DNA from: Lysinibacillus odysseyi 34hs-1 = NBRC 100172
GTDB taxonomy: Bacteria; Bacillota; Bacilli; Bacillales_A; Planococcaceae
NCBI RefSeq assembly: GCF_001591965.1
Contig: NZ_BCVX01000003.1
Location: 186,001 to 250,000, forward strand
Reading direction: 5' to 3'
DNA: 64,000 nt
Shown: positions 8,820 to 17,572 of the stretch, in pieces
How positions within the stretch are numbered: position 1 is the first letter of the stretch
Layout of the letters: the number at the start of each line of letters is the position of its first letter
Position numbers and translations under genes: made by a program
The notes under the pieces: generated by a model
What the model was told of the DNA's origin: nothing
The model's database searches: none
What the model saw: only the letters and a program-made list of their open reading frames with translations

Positions 8820-8837
8820 AACAATAAGTTTATTGTT
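8820..8837. promoter_or_regulatory. 18-bp palindrome, candidate NrtR operator
   Basis: AACAATAA-GT-TTATTGTT, a perfect inverted repeat with 2-base centre in the gap between the nrtR-like gene and the nicotinamidase gene, about 10 bases before the ribosome site. Its position suggests a local operator controlling the downstream salvage genes. Confidence 0.5.
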
Positions 8838-8861
8838 TACTATTATAAAGGAGTGGTTAAA

Positions 8862-9416
8862 ATGAAACGTGCTTTATTAAATATCGATTATACAAATGAT
8901 TTTGTCGCTGAGGACGGTGCTTTAACTTGTGGCGTTCCCGCTCAAAACATTGAATCAAACATTATTAAGTTAACAAAAGCATTTATCAAAGAAAAGAGTG
9001 AAGTGATCTTCGCTATCGATTTACACAATGAGAATGATCCTTATCACCCAGAAACAGCTCTTTACCCGCCGCATAATATTGTCGGGACGAAAGGAAGAGA
9101 GCTGTATGGAGGGCTTAAAGCTATTTTTGAAAATGTATCAGAGGAAGACGAAAAGTATATACGTTGGATAGATAAAACAAGATACAGCGCATTCGCTGGT
9201 ACGGATTTAGCAATCTATTTACGGTCTCGCGGAGTGGAAGAAATTCATATTTGCGGTGTGGCCACCGATATCTGCTGTCTACACACAGCAATCGATGCCT
9301 ACAATCTTGGATTTAAAATCGTTATGCATTCTAATGCGATGGCAAGTTTCAATCCTATTGGCCATGAATGGGCACTGCAGCATTTCGAAAAAGCATTAGG
9401 GGCAAAGGTTATTTAA
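8862..9416 (+). CDS. pncA: Nicotinamidase
   Basis: A 184-residue isochorismatase-fold cysteine hydrolase that converts nicotinamide to nicotinate plus ammonia. The triad is visible: Asp9 (NIDYTNDF), Lys105 (DKTRYSAF) and Cys138 (GVATDICCLHTA). Asp53, His55 and His71 match the metal site. ATG at 8862 is preferred because AAAGGAG ends 7 bases upstream; a GTG three codons earlier overlaps that site. It lies between the NrtR-like regulator and nicotinate phosphoribosyltransferase, which confirms the assignment among isochorismatase-like proteins. Confidence 0.88.
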   Translation: MKRALLNIDYTNDFVAEDGALTCGVPAQNIESNIIKLTKAFIKEKSEVIFAIDLHNENDPYHPETALYPPHNIVGTKGRELYGGLKAIFENVSEEDEKYIRWIDKTRYSAFAGTDLAIYLRSRGVEEIHICGVATDICCLHTAIDAYNLGFKIVMHSNAMASFNPIGHEWALQHFEKALGAKVI

Positions 9417-9505
9417 CAATCAAAGGGGTTTTCCCCTCCCCTTCCTACTTGAATAATCCGAATAACAATCAACAAAAATACTTTTAATACTTGGAGGTTT
9501 TACTT

Positions 9506-10984
9506 ATGAAAAAAAATTATGCAGATGATAGCTATACGTTACACACAGACTTATATCAAATAAATATGGCAAAAACATATTGGGATGATAAGATCCACGA
9601 AAAAATGGCTGTATTTGAAGTTTTTTTTCGTAAGATGCCATTCAACAACGGTTATGCCGTATTTGCAGGGCTAGAAAGAATCATTTCCTACCTTAAAGGA
9701 TTCGCATTTACTAATTCTGATATCGAGTACTTACGCGATTTGGAATGGTATGAAGAAGATTTTTTAACTTATCTTAAAGAGCTGCGCTTTACAGGGACCG
9801 TGCACGCTATGAAAGAAGGAGAATTAGCTTTTGCCAACGAACCGCTTATCCGTATAGAAGCGCCTCTTATTCAAGGACAATTAGTTGAAACCGCTATTCT
9901 TAATATCTTTAATTATCAAACATTGATTGCTACAAAGGCATCTAGAATCAAACGTGTAATCCCCGATGAGCAAGCTCTGGAATTCGGTACACGAAGAGCT
10001 CAAGAGATGGATGCAGCTATATGGGGTACAAGAGCGGCTTATATCGGAGGGTTTGAATCTACATCGAACGTAAGAGCCGGTAAAATGTTTGGTATTCCTG
10101 TGTCTGGTACTCACGCTCACGCAATGATTCAGGCTTATAAAGATGAATATGTTGCTTTCCATAAATACGCTCAAAGCCATAAGGATTGCATATTCTTAGT
10201 AGACACGTATGACACACTTAAGTCGGGGGTTCCAAATGCCATCCGAGTTGCTAAAGAACTTGGAGAGAAAATGAACTTCGTTGGTATTCGATTAGATAGT
10301 GGAGATTTAGCGTATCTATCAAAACAAGCTCGCAAAATGTTAGATGAAGCTGGCTTTACTAAAACTAAGATTGTAGCATCAAACGACCTAGATGAAGATA
10401 CAATAATGAACTTAAAAGCTCAAGGGGCGAGAATCGATAGTTGGGGTATCGGAACAAAATTGATTACAGCCTATGATCAGCCCGCTCTTGGTGCTGTATA
10501 TAAACTAGTTGCTATTGAGAAAGAAGATGGGCAGTTCGTTGATTCCATTAAGATTAGTGGGAACCCGGAAAAAGTAACGACGCCTGGATTAAAAAAAGTC
10601 TATCGTATCGTTAACAAGGAAAATGGAAAAGCGGAAGGCGACTACATTACTATGGAAGATGAGAAGCCGCAAGAGGAAGAACGGTTAAATATGTTTCATC
10701 CTACTTATACGCATATTGGTAAAATTGTGACAAACTTTGAAGCAGTTGACTTGCACCAAACTATTTTCAAAGATGGTGAGTTGGTGTATACACTGCCCTC
10801 TCTTCCTGAGATTCAAGGGTTCGTAAAAGAAAATCTAGGACTGCTGTGGGAAGAATATAAACGTACAGCAAATCCCCAAGAGTATCCAGTAGATTTAAGT
10901 CAGAAATGCTGGGACAACAAAATGGAACAAATTAAAGAGGTGCAGGATAAGATTAGACAAAAATTGCAACCAATCAACAAATAA
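9506..10984 (+). CDS. pncB: Nicotinate phosphoribosyltransferase
   Basis: A 492-residue enzyme of the Gram-positive PncB type, making nicotinate mononucleotide from nicotinate and PRPP. Visible landmarks are YTLHTDLYQINMA at the N-terminus, EFGTRRAQ, the GTHAHAMIQAY segment with the catalytic histidine region, and IRLDSGDLAYLSK for phosphoribosyl binding. ATG at 9506 follows GGAGG by 9 bases; an upstream in-frame TTG would swallow that site. It takes the product of the preceding nicotinamidase and feeds the following NadD-like protein. Confidence 0.92.
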   Translation: MKKNYADDSYTLHTDLYQINMAKTYWDDKIHEKMAVFEVFFRKMPFNNGYAVFAGLERIISYLKGFAFTNSDIEYLRDLEWYEEDFLTYLKELRFTGTVHAMKEGELAFANEPLIRIEAPLIQGQLVETAILNIFNYQTLIATKASRIKRVIPDEQALEFGTRRAQEMDAAIWGTRAAYIGGFESTSNVRAGKMFGIPVSGTHAHAMIQAYKDEYVAFHKYAQSHKDCIFLVDTYDTLKSGVPNAIRVAKELGEKMNFVGIRLDSGDLAYLSKQARKMLDEAGFTKTKIVASNDLDEDTIMNLKAQGARIDSWGIGTKLITAYDQPALGAVYKLVAIEKEDGQFVDSIKISGNPEKVTTPGLKKVYRIVNKENGKAEGDYITMEDEKPQEEERLNMFHPTYTHIGKIVTNFEAVDLHQTIFKDGELVYTLPSLPEIQGFVKENLGLLWEEYKRTANPQEYPVDLSQKCWDNKMEQIKEVQDKIRQKLQPINK

Positions 10985-11066
10985 AACCTTTGGGGAGCTC
11001 TCTCCTTCGGTTTACACAGACGAAATAGACATATTTACTTTTAAATATTACAGGAGGTTTTTTACT

Positions 11067-11693
11067 ATGGCTAGAATCGGAATTTACGGGTCTTCTTTTG
11101 ACCCCATTACAAATGTACACTTATGGACTGCAAGCACAATTGCTCATCGTTGCAAATTAGATAAGGTTATCTTTTTGCCTTGCTCGAATAAGAGGAAAGA
11201 TAAAAGACTGTATTCAAGCGATATCCATCGGTGGGAAATGGTCCAAATAGCGATTAAGGAGAACCCTAAGTTTATTGCGGATGATTACGAAATGAAACAA
11301 GATGCTTGGAAGATTACTACTTATGAAACGATGAAGCACTTTAAAGAGGTATATCCAGATGATGAACTATTCTTTATTATGGGAGCTGACTTGCTTATAG
11401 ACATCGGTGAAGGAAAATGGGGAAATGCAGATTCTTTAATACGAGAAAACAAGTTTATTGTGATGGCTCGCAATGGGATCGATATGCTTGCTGCTATTAG
11501 CAGATCACCTATCCTTCGAAACAATGATGACGGGCAGACATTCCATCTAATTGATAAGGGACTGTCTATGGAAATTTCCTCTACTTATATACGTGAAGAA
11601 TTTTCTCTAGGTGGAGAGCCTCGGTATTTATTGCCGGATGCTTGTTATGCTTATATTAAAGAAAATAATTTATATACAGGCATGTTGATTTAA
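11067..11693 (+). CDS. nadD: NadD-like nicotinate-nucleotide adenylyltransferase
   Basis: A 208-residue nucleotidyltransferase-fold protein predicted to make deamido-NAD from nicotinate mononucleotide and ATP. GIYGSSFDPITNVHL is the ATP-binding start; the usual FDPxHxGH is FDPITNVH, i.e. TxxH with Thr for the first His and Val for Gly. The second motif ISSTYIRE is intact. AGGAGG precedes the ATG by about 9 bases. It completes the Preiss-Handler steps in this island; NadE is not here. Since Bacillales normally keep another nadD near yqeK/rsfS, this is probably a second, acquired copy. Confidence 0.82.
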   Translation: MARIGIYGSSFDPITNVHLWTASTIAHRCKLDKVIFLPCSNKRKDKRLYSSDIHRWEMVQIAIKENPKFIADDYEMKQDAWKITTYETMKHFKEVYPDDELFFIMGADLLIDIGEGKWGNADSLIRENKFIVMARNGIDMLAAISRSPILRNNDDGQTFHLIDKGLSMEISSTYIREEFSLGGEPRYLLPDACYAYIKENNLYTGMLI

Positions 11694-11781
11694 TTGCTTC
11701 TTTAGCAAAAATCTTTACCTTTGCTGCATGCGTTTAGTATTGCATTAAACATGAGGGAATCCCTGTACTCATTTAATAAAA

Positions 11782-11813
11782 GCTCTCCATCTATCAAAAG
11801 CATAACGGAGAGC
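11782..11813 (-). terminator. Probable terminator of the small membrane protein gene
   Basis: Inverted repeat GCTCTCC/GGAGAGC with an 18-base loop; on the minus strand it is followed by TTTTATTAAA. It lies 40 bases downstream of the minus-strand gene at 11853 and also after the plus-strand nadD gene. Confidence 0.5.
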
Positions 11814-11852
11814 AATTGGTTATTTGAGTGCAGAGGTCCTATTTACCATGCA

Positions 11853-12152
11853 TTACGACAGCAGCTTTCCTACTACCAAAATGTACAGGAACAAAACAGA
11901 AAGAAGAAAAGAGATGAGCAATGATGCGATGCTCATCAAAAACCGCTTCCCATTTGTAACGCCTGAAAAGCCGATGACCCCTAAAAAGAAGGCGAGAATT
12001 GTTGCCCATAAATTTATCATTAACGGATGAAGAGAAAAATTCGGCTCGATTTCCCACGGTAAAAAAGGAAAAGCCAGAAAGGCCAGTAAACAGCAAATAG
12101 ATAGAAGAAATGCCCCGGTATTTACTCTTTTTTGCCAAGCAGCTGTATTCAT
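11853..12152 (-). CDS. Small membrane protein, unknown function
   Basis: A 99-residue protein with three hydrophobic segments (about 12-32, 45-63, 73-97) and a few charged residues, so probably an integral membrane protein. I do not recognise a family. ATG at 12152 has AGGAGA about 7 bases upstream. A decayed copy on the same strand lies at 7389-7685, on the other side of the NAD salvage genes. An overlapping minus-strand frame of equal length begins MAKKSKYRG; it is rejected because the pseudogene alignment supports this frame. Confidence 0.7.
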   Translation of the reverse strand: MNTAAWQKRVNTGAFLLSICCLLAFLAFPFLPWEIEPNFSLHPLMINLWATILAFFLGVIGFSGVTNGKRFLMSIASLLISFLLSVLFLYILVVGKLLS

Positions 12153-12297
12153 ATCATTTATCTCCTATTAACTGAACTATATCATCATTACTATATTTTA
12201 CAATTAAGAACGATATAGATTGATAAATGGTTCTTTCGCTTTCGAAAATTGTATATAGTGATTTGGTATCTGGTCACCTCTTGCTACTCTCCCTACA

Positions 12298-12333
12298 AGA
12301 AAAAAGACATTTGGAAGCCTTGTTCCAAATGCC
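12298..12333 (-). terminator. Terminator of the Liv/acyl-CoA ligase operon
   Basis: Perfect 9-bp stem CATTTGGAA/TTCCAAATG with loop GCCTTG, followed on the minus strand by TCTTTTTTC. It lies about 35 bases past the acyl-CoA ligase stop. Confidence 0.85.
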
Positions 12334-12368
12334 TGTTACGCTTACTGGCACATTTTCTGCATGAAGCT

Positions 12369-13850
12369 CTATTTGTTCGTGACAAGCTGTTTCAGTTTTA
12401 ATTTATCGATTTTGCCTACGGTTGTTTTTGGCAGTTCGCTCAGGAAGTAGATTTTCTTCGGAATTTTAAATTTCCCTAAATGTTCGAGGCAGCTTGCACG
12501 GATCTCTGCTTCAAAATCCTCAATCATTTTTTCACATACGATAAAGGCTGTAACGACCTCACCCCAATACCCATCCTCTGTTCCGACAACAGCCGTTTCC
12601 TTTACATTAGGATGCTTACTGATGCATTGCTCGATTTCCTGTGGATAGATGTTTTCCCCGCCGGAAATGATAATGTCTTTCTTCCGCCCGACGATGAATA
12701 CATCTTCCTCTCTATCCATTTTGGCAAGATCTCCCGTTTTGAACCACTCGCCGTCAAATGTATCCTGTGTAGCCTGTTCATTCTGCCAGTATTCTTTGAA
12801 TAGATGACGTCCCCGAAGCTGCAGCTCGCCGATTTCCTCATACTTACACAAAGTGCCGTCTTCCTTCACGATGCGCACTTGGTTAAATTGCATACTCTTT
12901 CCAACGGCACCGCACTTTCTCAGCGCCTCCAATGGATCAATATAGAAGTTATTCGGACCTGCCTCTGTTAGGCCGTAGCCTTCCTTAAATGACAGTCCCC
13001 TTTTTTGAAAATGTCCATAAATTGTCTTTGGGCATGGTGCTCCGCCTGATAGGAAAACCTTCACTGTTGGAAATTTTGATTGGCTGAAATATGAAGTTTG
13101 AACGATTTCCTGATACATAGTCGGAACAAATAAGGAAATGGTAGACCTATATTCATCCAGTGCACGTACCGCTGTTTCAGCATCAAACTTTCTACCTATT
13201 ATGACCTTCCCGCCCGCCATTAATAACGGAATCGCCAACGCATTGATTCCGCCTGTATGAAACAGGGGCATATAGTTAATCGTACAATCCTCGCTGCTTA
13301 AGCTCCAGCTGATGATTGTATTCATTGCATTCCAGTTCACCGAATCAAAGGACAGAACGGCCCCCTTCGGATGACCGGTCGTTCCCCCCGTGTAAATAAT
13401 AAGCCACGGATCTGCAGCCTGCCAGGATATATTTATTCCCGGCAAGGTATGCTCATCAGCAAGTTTATCTCCAAGTTTCCATGTATAAGCGACCGACAGA
13501 TTACAGGCTATGTCTTCAAAAGATTCTTCATAAATGCACAGCTTCGGCTTGCAGTCGGATGCAAGGACGGAAATTTCCTTCTTTCCAAGGCGCCAATTAA
13601 AAGGAACAAAAATAGCGCCTTGCAGTCCACACGCAAATAGGATGGCAAATGTATCGATGTTATTTTCACTGATTATGCAAACCCGGTCTCCCGCTAGAAT
13701 ATCATGTGCATATAATATTTGGCGCCACTTGCTGATTTCTTTCCCTAACTGGTTATACGTCCAGCTTCTGCCTGTTTCAATTTCAACAAGAGCCTCTTTT
13801 TGCGGGGTTAATCGGATACGGTTTAAAATCCATTGTTGCTCGTCATACAT
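12369..13850 (-). CDS. Acyl-CoA synthetase (AMP-binding)
   Basis: A 493-residue adenylate-forming ligase that activates a carboxylic acid to its CoA thioester. The P-loop-like motif IIYTGGTTGHPKGA (about 150), GYGLTEAGP (about 295), the ATP-binding TGDLAKMD and the C-terminal lysine in LPKTTVGKIDK are all present. Start at 13850 is supported by GGAGGGAGG 4-5 bases upstream; that site overlaps the end of the SDR gene. Last gene of the operon headed by the Liv-type binding protein. The acid it activates is unknown; the operon suggests the imported compound or a breakdown product. Confidence 0.88.
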   Translation of the reverse strand: MYDEQQWILNRIRLTPQKEALVEIETGRSWTYNQLGKEISKWRQILYAHDILAGDRVCIISENNIDTFAILFACGLQGAIFVPFNWRLGKKEISVLASDCKPKLCIYEESFEDIACNLSVAYTWKLGDKLADEHTLPGINISWQAADPWLIIYTGGTTGHPKGAVLSFDSVNWNAMNTIISWSLSSEDCTINYMPLFHTGGINALAIPLLMAGGKVIIGRKFDAETAVRALDEYRSTISLFVPTMYQEIVQTSYFSQSKFPTVKVFLSGGAPCPKTIYGHFQKRGLSFKEGYGLTEAGPNNFYIDPLEALRKCGAVGKSMQFNQVRIVKEDGTLCKYEEIGELQLRGRHLFKEYWQNEQATQDTFDGEWFKTGDLAKMDREEDVFIVGRKKDIIISGGENIYPQEIEQCISKHPNVKETAVVGTEDGYWGEVVTAFIVCEKMIEDFEAEIRASCLEHLGKFKIPKKIYFLSELPKTTVGKIDKLKLKQLVTNK

Positions 13851-13862
13851 ATTGCCTCCCTC

Positions 13863-14603
13863 CTACATCACAATGCCTCCGTCTACATGAAGCACATGAC
13901 CTGTAATATAATCAGATTCGCTAGATGCCAAGAACAGATAAGCATTGGCAATATCCTCTGGCTTTCCAAGGCGCCGTAGAGAAACAGCCGCCTCCATCTT
14001 ACCAAGTACCTCTTCAGGCATTTTCTGTACCATCGGAGTCAGGGTAAACCCAGGTGCTACGGCATTTACATGAATCCCTTTTCGCCCAAACTCCTTTGCC
14101 CACGTCTTTGTCATCCCAATCAAAGCCGCTTTAGATGCAGCATAGTTTGTCTGTCCGACATTGCCATAAACACCGCTGACCGAAGACGTATTGATAATTT
14201 TCCCGCTGCCTTGTGTGATCATATAAGGGATGACGCACTGGGTGCAGTTGAACACACCCTTTAAGTTAATATTGATGACGTCATCAAACTGCTGCTCCGT
14301 CATTTTGACGAGCATAGCGTCCTTTGTTGTGCCTGCATTATTCACAAGAATATCGATTCGTCCGTATTTCTCAATCGTTTTATTGACGAGAGATTCGACA
14401 CTGGTGCGTTCTCCTGTATCTGTCTGAATGAACAAAACAGGCCGCTCCTCTCCTACAAACCTCTCTTGTACCTGTATTCCTGCCGTTTTGTTATAATCGG
14501 CAATGACAACATAGGCACCCTCCTCAACAAACTTCTGTACAGCCGCGAGTCCAATTCCTCCGGCACCGCCTGTAATAATAGCTACTTTATCCTTCAGTCG
14601 CAT
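13863..14603 (-). CDS. SDR-family oxidoreductase (FabG-like)
   Basis: A 246-residue classical short-chain dehydrogenase. TGGAGGIG near residue 12, NNAG at about 88, catalytic Ser (NTSSVSGVYG) and YAASK at about 152 are intact; it ends VLHVDGGIVM as FabG-like proteins do. FabG reduces 3-oxoacyl thioesters, but in this operon it may act in either direction on a ring or chain intermediate. The start overlaps the hydrolase gene by 17 bases, with GGGAGGGG just upstream. Confidence 0.85.
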   Translation of the reverse strand: MRLKDKVAIITGGAGGIGLAAVQKFVEEGAYVVIADYNKTAGIQVQERFVGEERPVLFIQTDTGERTSVESLVNKTIEKYGRIDILVNNAGTTKDAMLVKMTEQQFDDVININLKGVFNCTQCVIPYMITQGSGKIINTSSVSGVYGNVGQTNYAASKAALIGMTKTWAKEFGRKGIHVNAVAPGFTLTPMVQKMPEEVLGKMEAAVSLRRLGKPEDIANAYLFLASSESDYITGHVLHVDGGIVM

Positions 14604-15507
14604 CGGACCCCTCCCTTAAAAATCGTTCCATTTCTACTGTTAGCGGCTGTAGTTGATCGATAAGCGGTGAATGACCGCAATCTGCCAGCCTCACAACCTT
14701 TGCTCTTCCTTCAAAGTCCTCAATAATTTCATTTGTCATATGTCCCGGCACGACATAATCCCGGTCCCCGTAAATGATAAGCACCGGCTGGGTAATGTGC
14801 TTGACCTCTCCCGTTCCTTTGCCAGCCATATTATCGATTGTGCTAATATTAAATGTATTGAGAGAATGATAAACATCTGCTAGATTCCGCTGTGTCAGCA
14901 TATCCTCTACATACTCTTCATATTTTTCCTCGTCGGGCTTGTAATGTGTATAGATAGAAGCATTCCACACCGCCTTTAACCCTTCTTTATTTCGTGTATC
15001 GTACAGTCCCTGCATCACTTTTGTTTTCGACTCATCCTGCTCGATTTCTTCCACCGTTGTCAGCCGGTTCGTTATATCCACTTGCCCCTCGGGTGTCGTA
15101 CCATAAAATGGATAGCCACGTGTGGAACCTGATGCAAGCAGTACAAGCTGCGAGCAATCATCAGGATATAATGCGCAGTATTGCATACAAACCATCCCCC
15201 CCGTCGACCAGCCAATGAGGGCAAAATCTTTTAAAGTTAGTGCATCGACAAATAGCTTCAAGTCTTCCGTGAAATCACGGATATGCGTGACCCGCCGGTG
15301 GTAGCTTGAACCGCCAAACCCTCGCAAATCCGGGGCAATTATATGATAAGACCCATCCAGACTATCCATCAGGTAATCCCAATGCTTAGACGATGTCATG
15401 TTCCCGTGAACGAGTATTACAAGCTGCCCTTCACCCGTTCGTTCGCGGTATGTCAGCGTCTCCCCGTTTGGCAGTTCTACTTTTCTTAATTCATTTACTG
15501 TTTTCAT
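14587..15507 (-). CDS. Alpha/beta hydrolase
   Basis: A 306-residue hydrolase. Oxyanion motif VILVHGNMTSS, nucleophile elbow GWSTGGMV (Ser), acid in IIYGDRDYVVP and catalytic His in CGHSPLIDQ are in the expected order. ATG at 15507 has GGGGGAAGGTGGAAG upstream; longer in-frame versions run far into the KAS III gene and are not supported. The start overlaps that gene by 17 bases. Family members include enol-lactonases, C-C hydrolases and thioesterases; with the acyl-CoA ligase and KAS III-like protein next door, cleavage of a thioester, lactone or diketone is plausible. Confidence 0.85.
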   Translation of the reverse strand: MKTVNELRKVELPNGETLTYRERTGEGQLVILVHGNMTSSKHWDYLMDSLDGSYHIIAPDLRGFGGSSYHRRVTHIRDFTEDLKLFVDALTLKDFALIGWSTGGMVCMQYCALYPDDCSQLVLLASGSTRGYPFYGTTPEGQVDITNRLTTVEEIEQDESKTKVMQGLYDTRNKEGLKAVWNASIYTHYKPDEEKYEEYVEDMLTQRNLADVYHSLNTFNISTIDNMAGKGTGEVKHITQPVLIIYGDRDYVVPGHMTNEIIEDFEGRAKVVRLADCGHSPLIDQLQPLTVEMERFLREGSDATEG

Positions 15508-16528
15508 CTTCTTCCACCTTCCCCCATTTGATCGTGATGGCACCCCATGCATAGCCAATCCCTGCGCTGACAAACGAAAGTACATCCCCCTGCCTGACTT
15601 TGTGTTGAGCAAGCGCCAGCTCCAGCGACAAGATTTGATCCAGCTGTCCGATGTGACCATATCTTTCTAAATAGATGGATTGGTCTTCTGACAATCCGAG
15701 TGTTTCCAGCACATAATCATGGGCTGATCTTTTCATATGGAGCATGGCAATGTAACGTAAATCCTGTTCGCTATAGCCGCTCTTAGCAAGGGATGTACGA
15801 ACCACTTTTATAAAGTTGCTGAGTGACTTTTCCTCCAGCCTCATTTTCATTCCTTCCGGATCAAGCACGTCCAGCCGATATGCCCCCTGTGCAAGCAGCT
15901 CAGGAGTCAGCGGCTGCTTAGTACCGCCAACCGGTACAACGACATCTTCGGAAAATGACCCATCCGTTATTATTTCTGCTTCAAGTACAACATTTTCCTG
16001 CAAGTTTTTTTGAAGAATCATCGCAGCTCCGCCTGCTCCCAAATTAAACATAAAGCGGGTTCTCTCATTCTCGTAATCTATAAAATCGCTGTTGCGGTAG
16101 CCGCCTGCAAGCAGGATTGTTTGTATGGATTCATCTGCCAGCATGAGGCTTTTGGCCACCTTCATCGCCATAATGGCAGTACCGCATCTTAGCTGCACAT
16201 CAAATGCCCATGCATTGCAGGCCCCAAGCTCCTCCTGCATTTTAATGGCAGCGGTCCAGAGAGGATATTCCTTATGCTCTTCACCGATATAGATGATGAC
16301 ATCGATAGTTTTCGGGTCAATACCTGCTTTTTCAATCGCTTTTTGGGCGGCCCAGATTCCCATTTGAACAGTATGATCATGCACACCGGGTACCGGCTTT
16401 TCCTGTATGCCCATCTTTTCTTTCACAATAGCAAGCGGAATATTTGATCGATCACTGATTTCTTCTGCTGTCATCCGATTAGCCGGCAAATAAGTACCGG
16501 TTGATAAAATGCCGATATTCATTTCCAT
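15491..16528 (-). CDS. 3-oxoacyl-ACP synthase III-like protein
   Basis: A 345-residue thiolase-fold enzyme similar to KAS III (FabH). The active-site cysteine lies in FDVQLRCGTAIMAM and the histidine in MLHMKRSAHD; the position of the usual GNTS asparagine reads GHIGQLDQ, so the triad is altered (Cys-His-His). That suggests it is not the housekeeping FabH but a specialised condensing or cleaving enzyme. ATG at 16528 overlaps the LivM stop; an ATG two codons later is better spaced from GTGGTG. It lies inside a transport and acid-activation operon. Confidence 0.8.
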   Translation of the reverse strand: MEMNIGILSTGTYLPANRMTAEEISDRSNIPLAIVKEKMGIQEKPVPGVHDHTVQMGIWAAQKAIEKAGIDPKTIDVIIYIGEEHKEYPLWTAAIKMQEELGACNAWAFDVQLRCGTAIMAMKVAKSLMLADESIQTILLAGGYRNSDFIDYENERTRFMFNLGAGGAAMILQKNLQENVVLEAEIITDGSFSEDVVVPVGGTKQPLTPELLAQGAYRLDVLDPEGMKMRLEEKSLSNFIKVVRTSLAKSGYSEQDLRYIAMLHMKRSAHDYVLETLGLSEDQSIYLERYGHIGQLDQILSLELALAQHKVRQGDVLSFVSAGIGYAWGAITIKWGKVEEDENSK

Positions 16529-17565
16529 TCACCACTTTCGTCAGCTATGCCAGGTGGCGGTACCTTTTGAAAGGTTTCCTCAACCGCTGCAGTCTTTCTT
16601 TTCATTTTCCACTCCCCCAGCTTTTGGCTAAGTGTCCCGACAATGCCCCGAGGGAAGAAAATGACGGCTAAAATATAGATGATTCCAAAGATGATAATCC
16701 AGCGCTCGAAAATCGGATAGTCCCGCGCAAGTCCTGATAAATAATGCTGGGCAAATTCAATAACAGCAGCACCGAGCAATGGTCCGATCAATGTACCTAC
16801 GCCTCCTATAATTGTCATAAGCAAAGCATCAAGCGTGATATCCATCGACATGACACTTGTATTAACAAAACGGAGCGATACGGCATATAAGGATCCGGCA
16901 AGACTGGCTACAACTCCAGCCAGTACGGAAGCAATTACCTTGTAATGCAGCGTCTTATATCCAAGGGATGCTGTTCGCTGTTCATTCTCCCGTACAGCAA
17001 TCAACACACGTCCAAGCGGCGATCCGACAAATCGCTTAAAGATGATATAAATGACGATTAAACATGCCAATGCAAACAGATAGAACATCATCCGGTCTCT
17101 GAAAAATTCTGGAGCCCGGAATGTAAAGCCATCATTCCCCTTCGTCATTGTCCTCCACTTTTCCGCTACAACGAGCACTAAGCCTGAAATAGCAAGTGTC
17201 AGCATTGCATAATAATGGCTCTTCAAACGAAGTGTTAATAGACCGACAAAGAAGCTCAAAACAGCAGAGAGCAGCATTCCTACAGCGATGGAAATAGTGA
17301 AAATAGCCATCGTGCTTTCATACATGTTCAGCATAATGGCAGATGTGTAGGCTCCAATCCCGAAGAACATAGCATGACCGAACGATACGATTCCTGTATA
17401 GCCGAGGAGCATATCATAGCTCATTGCCAAAATACCGAAAATGAAAATCTGGGTTAGGAGGATGAGTGTCGTCCTGGAGTCAGATACAAAGGGTACGATA
17501 GCAAGAATAACTGCCATGACACAAAAGACTGTATTAGAAGTGGTAAATATTGATTGTCTTTTCAT
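16519..17565 (-). CDS. livM: Liv-type ABC transporter permease (LivM-like)
   Basis: A 348-residue integral membrane protein with about 8-9 hydrophobic segments and the LivM-type EAA-like region (VRENEQRTASLGY). With LivH it forms the membrane channel of a branched-chain amino acid / aliphatic or aromatic acid importer. GGGGTGAAG precedes the ATG. The stop overlaps the KAS III-like start by 10 bases. The gene name reflects family only: the operon content argues for an organic acid substrate and not necessarily branched-chain amino acids. Confidence 0.85.
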   Translation of the reverse strand: MKRQSIFTTSNTVFCVMAVILAIVPFVSDSRTTLILLTQIFIFGILAMSYDMLLGYTGIVSFGHAMFFGIGAYTSAIMLNMYESTMAIFTISIAVGMLLSAVLSFFVGLLTLRLKSHYYAMLTLAISGLVLVVAEKWRTMTKGNDGFTFRAPEFFRDRMMFYLFALACLIVIYIIFKRFVGSPLGRVLIAVRENEQRTASLGYKTLHYKVIASVLAGVVASLAGSLYAVSLRFVNTSVMSMDITLDALLMTIIGGVGTLIGPLLGAAVIEFAQHYLSGLARDYPIFERWIIIFGIIYILAVIFFPRGIVGTLSQKLGEWKMKRKTAAVEETFQKVPPPGIADESGEWK

Positions 17566-17572
17566 GATCTCT

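Noticed and set aside
11721-12030. Plus-strand frames opposite the small membrane protein gene
   Set aside because: The minus-strand frame is supported by its duplicate at 7389-7685; the plus frames are not conserved in that copy.
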